A stretch of 64,000 bases of DNA from Lichenostomus cassidix (Eukaryota > Chordata > Aves > Passeriformes > Meliphagidae), in assembly GCA_008360975.2 (NCBI GenBank), contig CM039211.1:22602943-22666942 (forward strand), given 5' to 3'. Below, piece after piece: positions 62,251 through 64,000 of the stretch. Positions within the stretch are counted from its first letter, which is position 1. Each line of letters opens with the position of its first letter. A program made the position numbers and the translations under genes. The notes below the pieces were generated by a model. The model saw only the letters and a list, made by a program, of their open reading frames with translations, searched no databases and was not told the origin of the DNA.

Positions 62251-62274
62251 CCCAGTGCCCTGCAGGGCACTGGG
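62251..62274. repeat. Perfect 24-bp palindrome at an LTR insertion site
   Basis: CCCAGTGCCCTG followed directly by CAGGGCACTGGG: perfect 12-bp arms with no spacer. The first five bases are the right TSD copy of the adjacent LTR, so the insertion occurred at the edge of a pre-existing palindrome. Confidence 0.9.
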
Positions 62275-64000
62275 AATGTTCCAGGCCTCTGCAGAACAAT
62301 TTGCTGGAGAGCCACTTGAGGCAAGATCAGTGCAAAAGCTTTTATCTACTGTTTCATTACACAGTGCTTCATATAGCTTAGTTCACAGCACAAAGACAAT
62401 TTAAAAAAAAAAAAAAAAAAAGCTGAAGGATAGAGAAAGGCACCAAGTCCACAAAATCCAGTTTATGCCAAGTAAGAGTACCTTGTACAATGGGAGCACT
62501 CAGAAGCTGAACACTTAGTACAAATTTTCTCCCTCCCTTCAATCAGTTTCAGACCTAGAGAGAAGATGCATTCCAGCTTCTGCTCTTACAAAGAAACAAG
62601 TTTACTTCTTAGGGTCCTTCTAACCAGGATTCCTCCAAATGCCATGTCAGTGAACAGCAATGACCACTTTGATCACGTGGAGAGGAAGGGTTGCAGTCAG
62701 AGAGGACATGACTACCACCTTCGTTTTTCACAACCATACTACATGATCAGTCTCCTGGTTTAAAGTGTATAAAGTACATGTTTGTAAAAAGTATACCAAT
62801 TTCTTCCTCCAGTTTCAATAGTGCGGCTGATGCAGCGAAATCATAGGGAAAAGAGTTACCATACTAGGTCACCATTTCAGGGGCAAGGAAGATCCTCTTT
62901 ACCATATTCCTGCTGTTAGATCCAGATAAAAATCACAAGTCATCCAAGATAAGGAAGAGATGGAGACAAATCACAGTAACCTTCATAAAATAACACCTCA
63001 GCCATTTTCAAAATAAATGCCAAAATACTTTCTCTATATAATATGCTGCCGTTTCTCTCCGATCCCAATTCAGGGAACAAGAAGGCTTCTGACATGCTGG
63101 TCAGAAACAGCTCCCCTTTAACCCAATACCTAGCATGGCTTTTCTTAATTACTGTTCTGCAGATGTCACTTTCTGCTTTCCACCAACTACACTGATCATT
63201 ATTCAACTTCCCTTTTAAATAGAGGAAATCTTTGGATAGCCAAACTGTTTCTGTCCTCAGAAACAACAGGGTGACAGTTGGTGCCATATCAAATACTCAT
63301 CAAAGGCCAAAAGTGATTGCGCTACCAAGGAAGTGGTAAAACAAATGATGGAGGTGAAGGCTTATGAGTCTTCAGAAGCAATGGGGTAAGAGTGCAAATT
63401 AAGAGTCCCCAAAGCAGATGTTCAGTTGTCATTTCCCTTCATCTAATAATTTTCTTCAACTACAGAGAAAAGACTGAATACTAGAAACTGTCTGCTTTGT
63501 GAACACATCCACACCAAAAGTCTGGCAACTGAGAAAGGATGAACCTTTCTGAGCTTTCAAAATTGATGGGAACATTCTACAGCTGAAAAACAAAACTTCC
63601 AATAATTCCACAAAATGCATAATCATCATGTGTCCTCTATGGCTTACATTAAATATAGTTCAAGTGTGAAACAAAATAATGAATTTCCAAAGAGTCCTAG
63701 CAAAACTACAGCAGCAGAGAAAGAATGTCTCCATTTGTCCACAAAGCTCAGAAATATTTCCAGTGTCAGAAAATGGGTTTGATTTCCTGTTTTGTTTTTT
63801 TTTTTCAATAAATTAATCACAAATAACTTCCCCAATCTTACTCATGCTAAAAACCAATTAAAATTTTATATATTTAGTATTTATTGAAAATTTGTGACCG
63901 GAATAGCAGGTCTGGTACCTAACTAGGCTAATTTTTTATTTTCCTACAGACATTTAGTACACATCCAATTATTTTCTTGGTTTTTAGCCTGCTATGTTGG
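62275..64000. other. AT-rich spacer, no gene seen
   Basis: Contains a 19-base A run at 62403-62421 and no recognisable gene or mobile element to the end of the window. Confidence 0.5.

Overview
The window reads as gene-poor nuclear DNA from a bird, probably a songbird. The evidence is CR1 LINE fragments on both strands, several solo retroviral LTRs with intact target-site duplications (TSDs), a nuclear copy of mitochondrial DNA (numt) matching ND2 and ND4L/ND4, AT-rich spacer with short microsatellites, and no operon-like coding. The songbird assignment is inference from the style of the LTR families; no database was searched. A run of exactly 500 N at 4349-4848 is an assembly gap.

Layout. 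1-6258 is mostly featureless apart from a CR1 at 236-1225 and the gap. A solo LTR lies at 6264-6849. A rearranged numt lies at about 9565-10541. A minus-strand CR1 at 17906-19905 is split by a solo LTR (18674-19481). CR1 fragments follow at about 24641-25515, 27718-28200, 29625-30640 (itself split by an LTR at 29842-30236) and 33255-34080. At 35131-40070 there is a decayed minus-strand ERVL-like provirus. It carries a second LTR (36626-38319), which carries a third (36992-37785): three levels of nesting. 40071-55064 is mostly unique sequence with one GC-richer island (about 44740-45420) and one diverged LTR (about 49200-49783).

The most interesting part is 55065-61097. This is a tandemly duplicated locus with a repeat period of about 3.17 kb once later LTR insertions are discounted. 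The middle copy holds an uninterrupted ORF of 730 codons from its first ATG (56147-58339). It encodes a basic Ser/Arg/Pro/Gln-rich protein built from four repeat units arranged as two 182-residue dimers, followed by an acidic segment and a duplicated 22-residue repeat. I do not recognise its family. The left copy survives only as the last part of the gene plus its 3' flank, and carries a 20-bp frame-breaking deletion. The right copy has a different 5' segment and a truncated 176-codon ORF. Two solo LTRs (59026-59332 and 59374-60224) have inserted side by side into the spacer between the middle and right copies. A further solo LTR (61649-62250) lies next to a perfect 24-bp palindrome.

No conserved multi-exon host gene, tRNA, rRNA or CRISPR array could be supported. 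Insertion boundaries with TSDs were read directly from the bases. Family names rest on recognition and should be confirmed against a repeat library.
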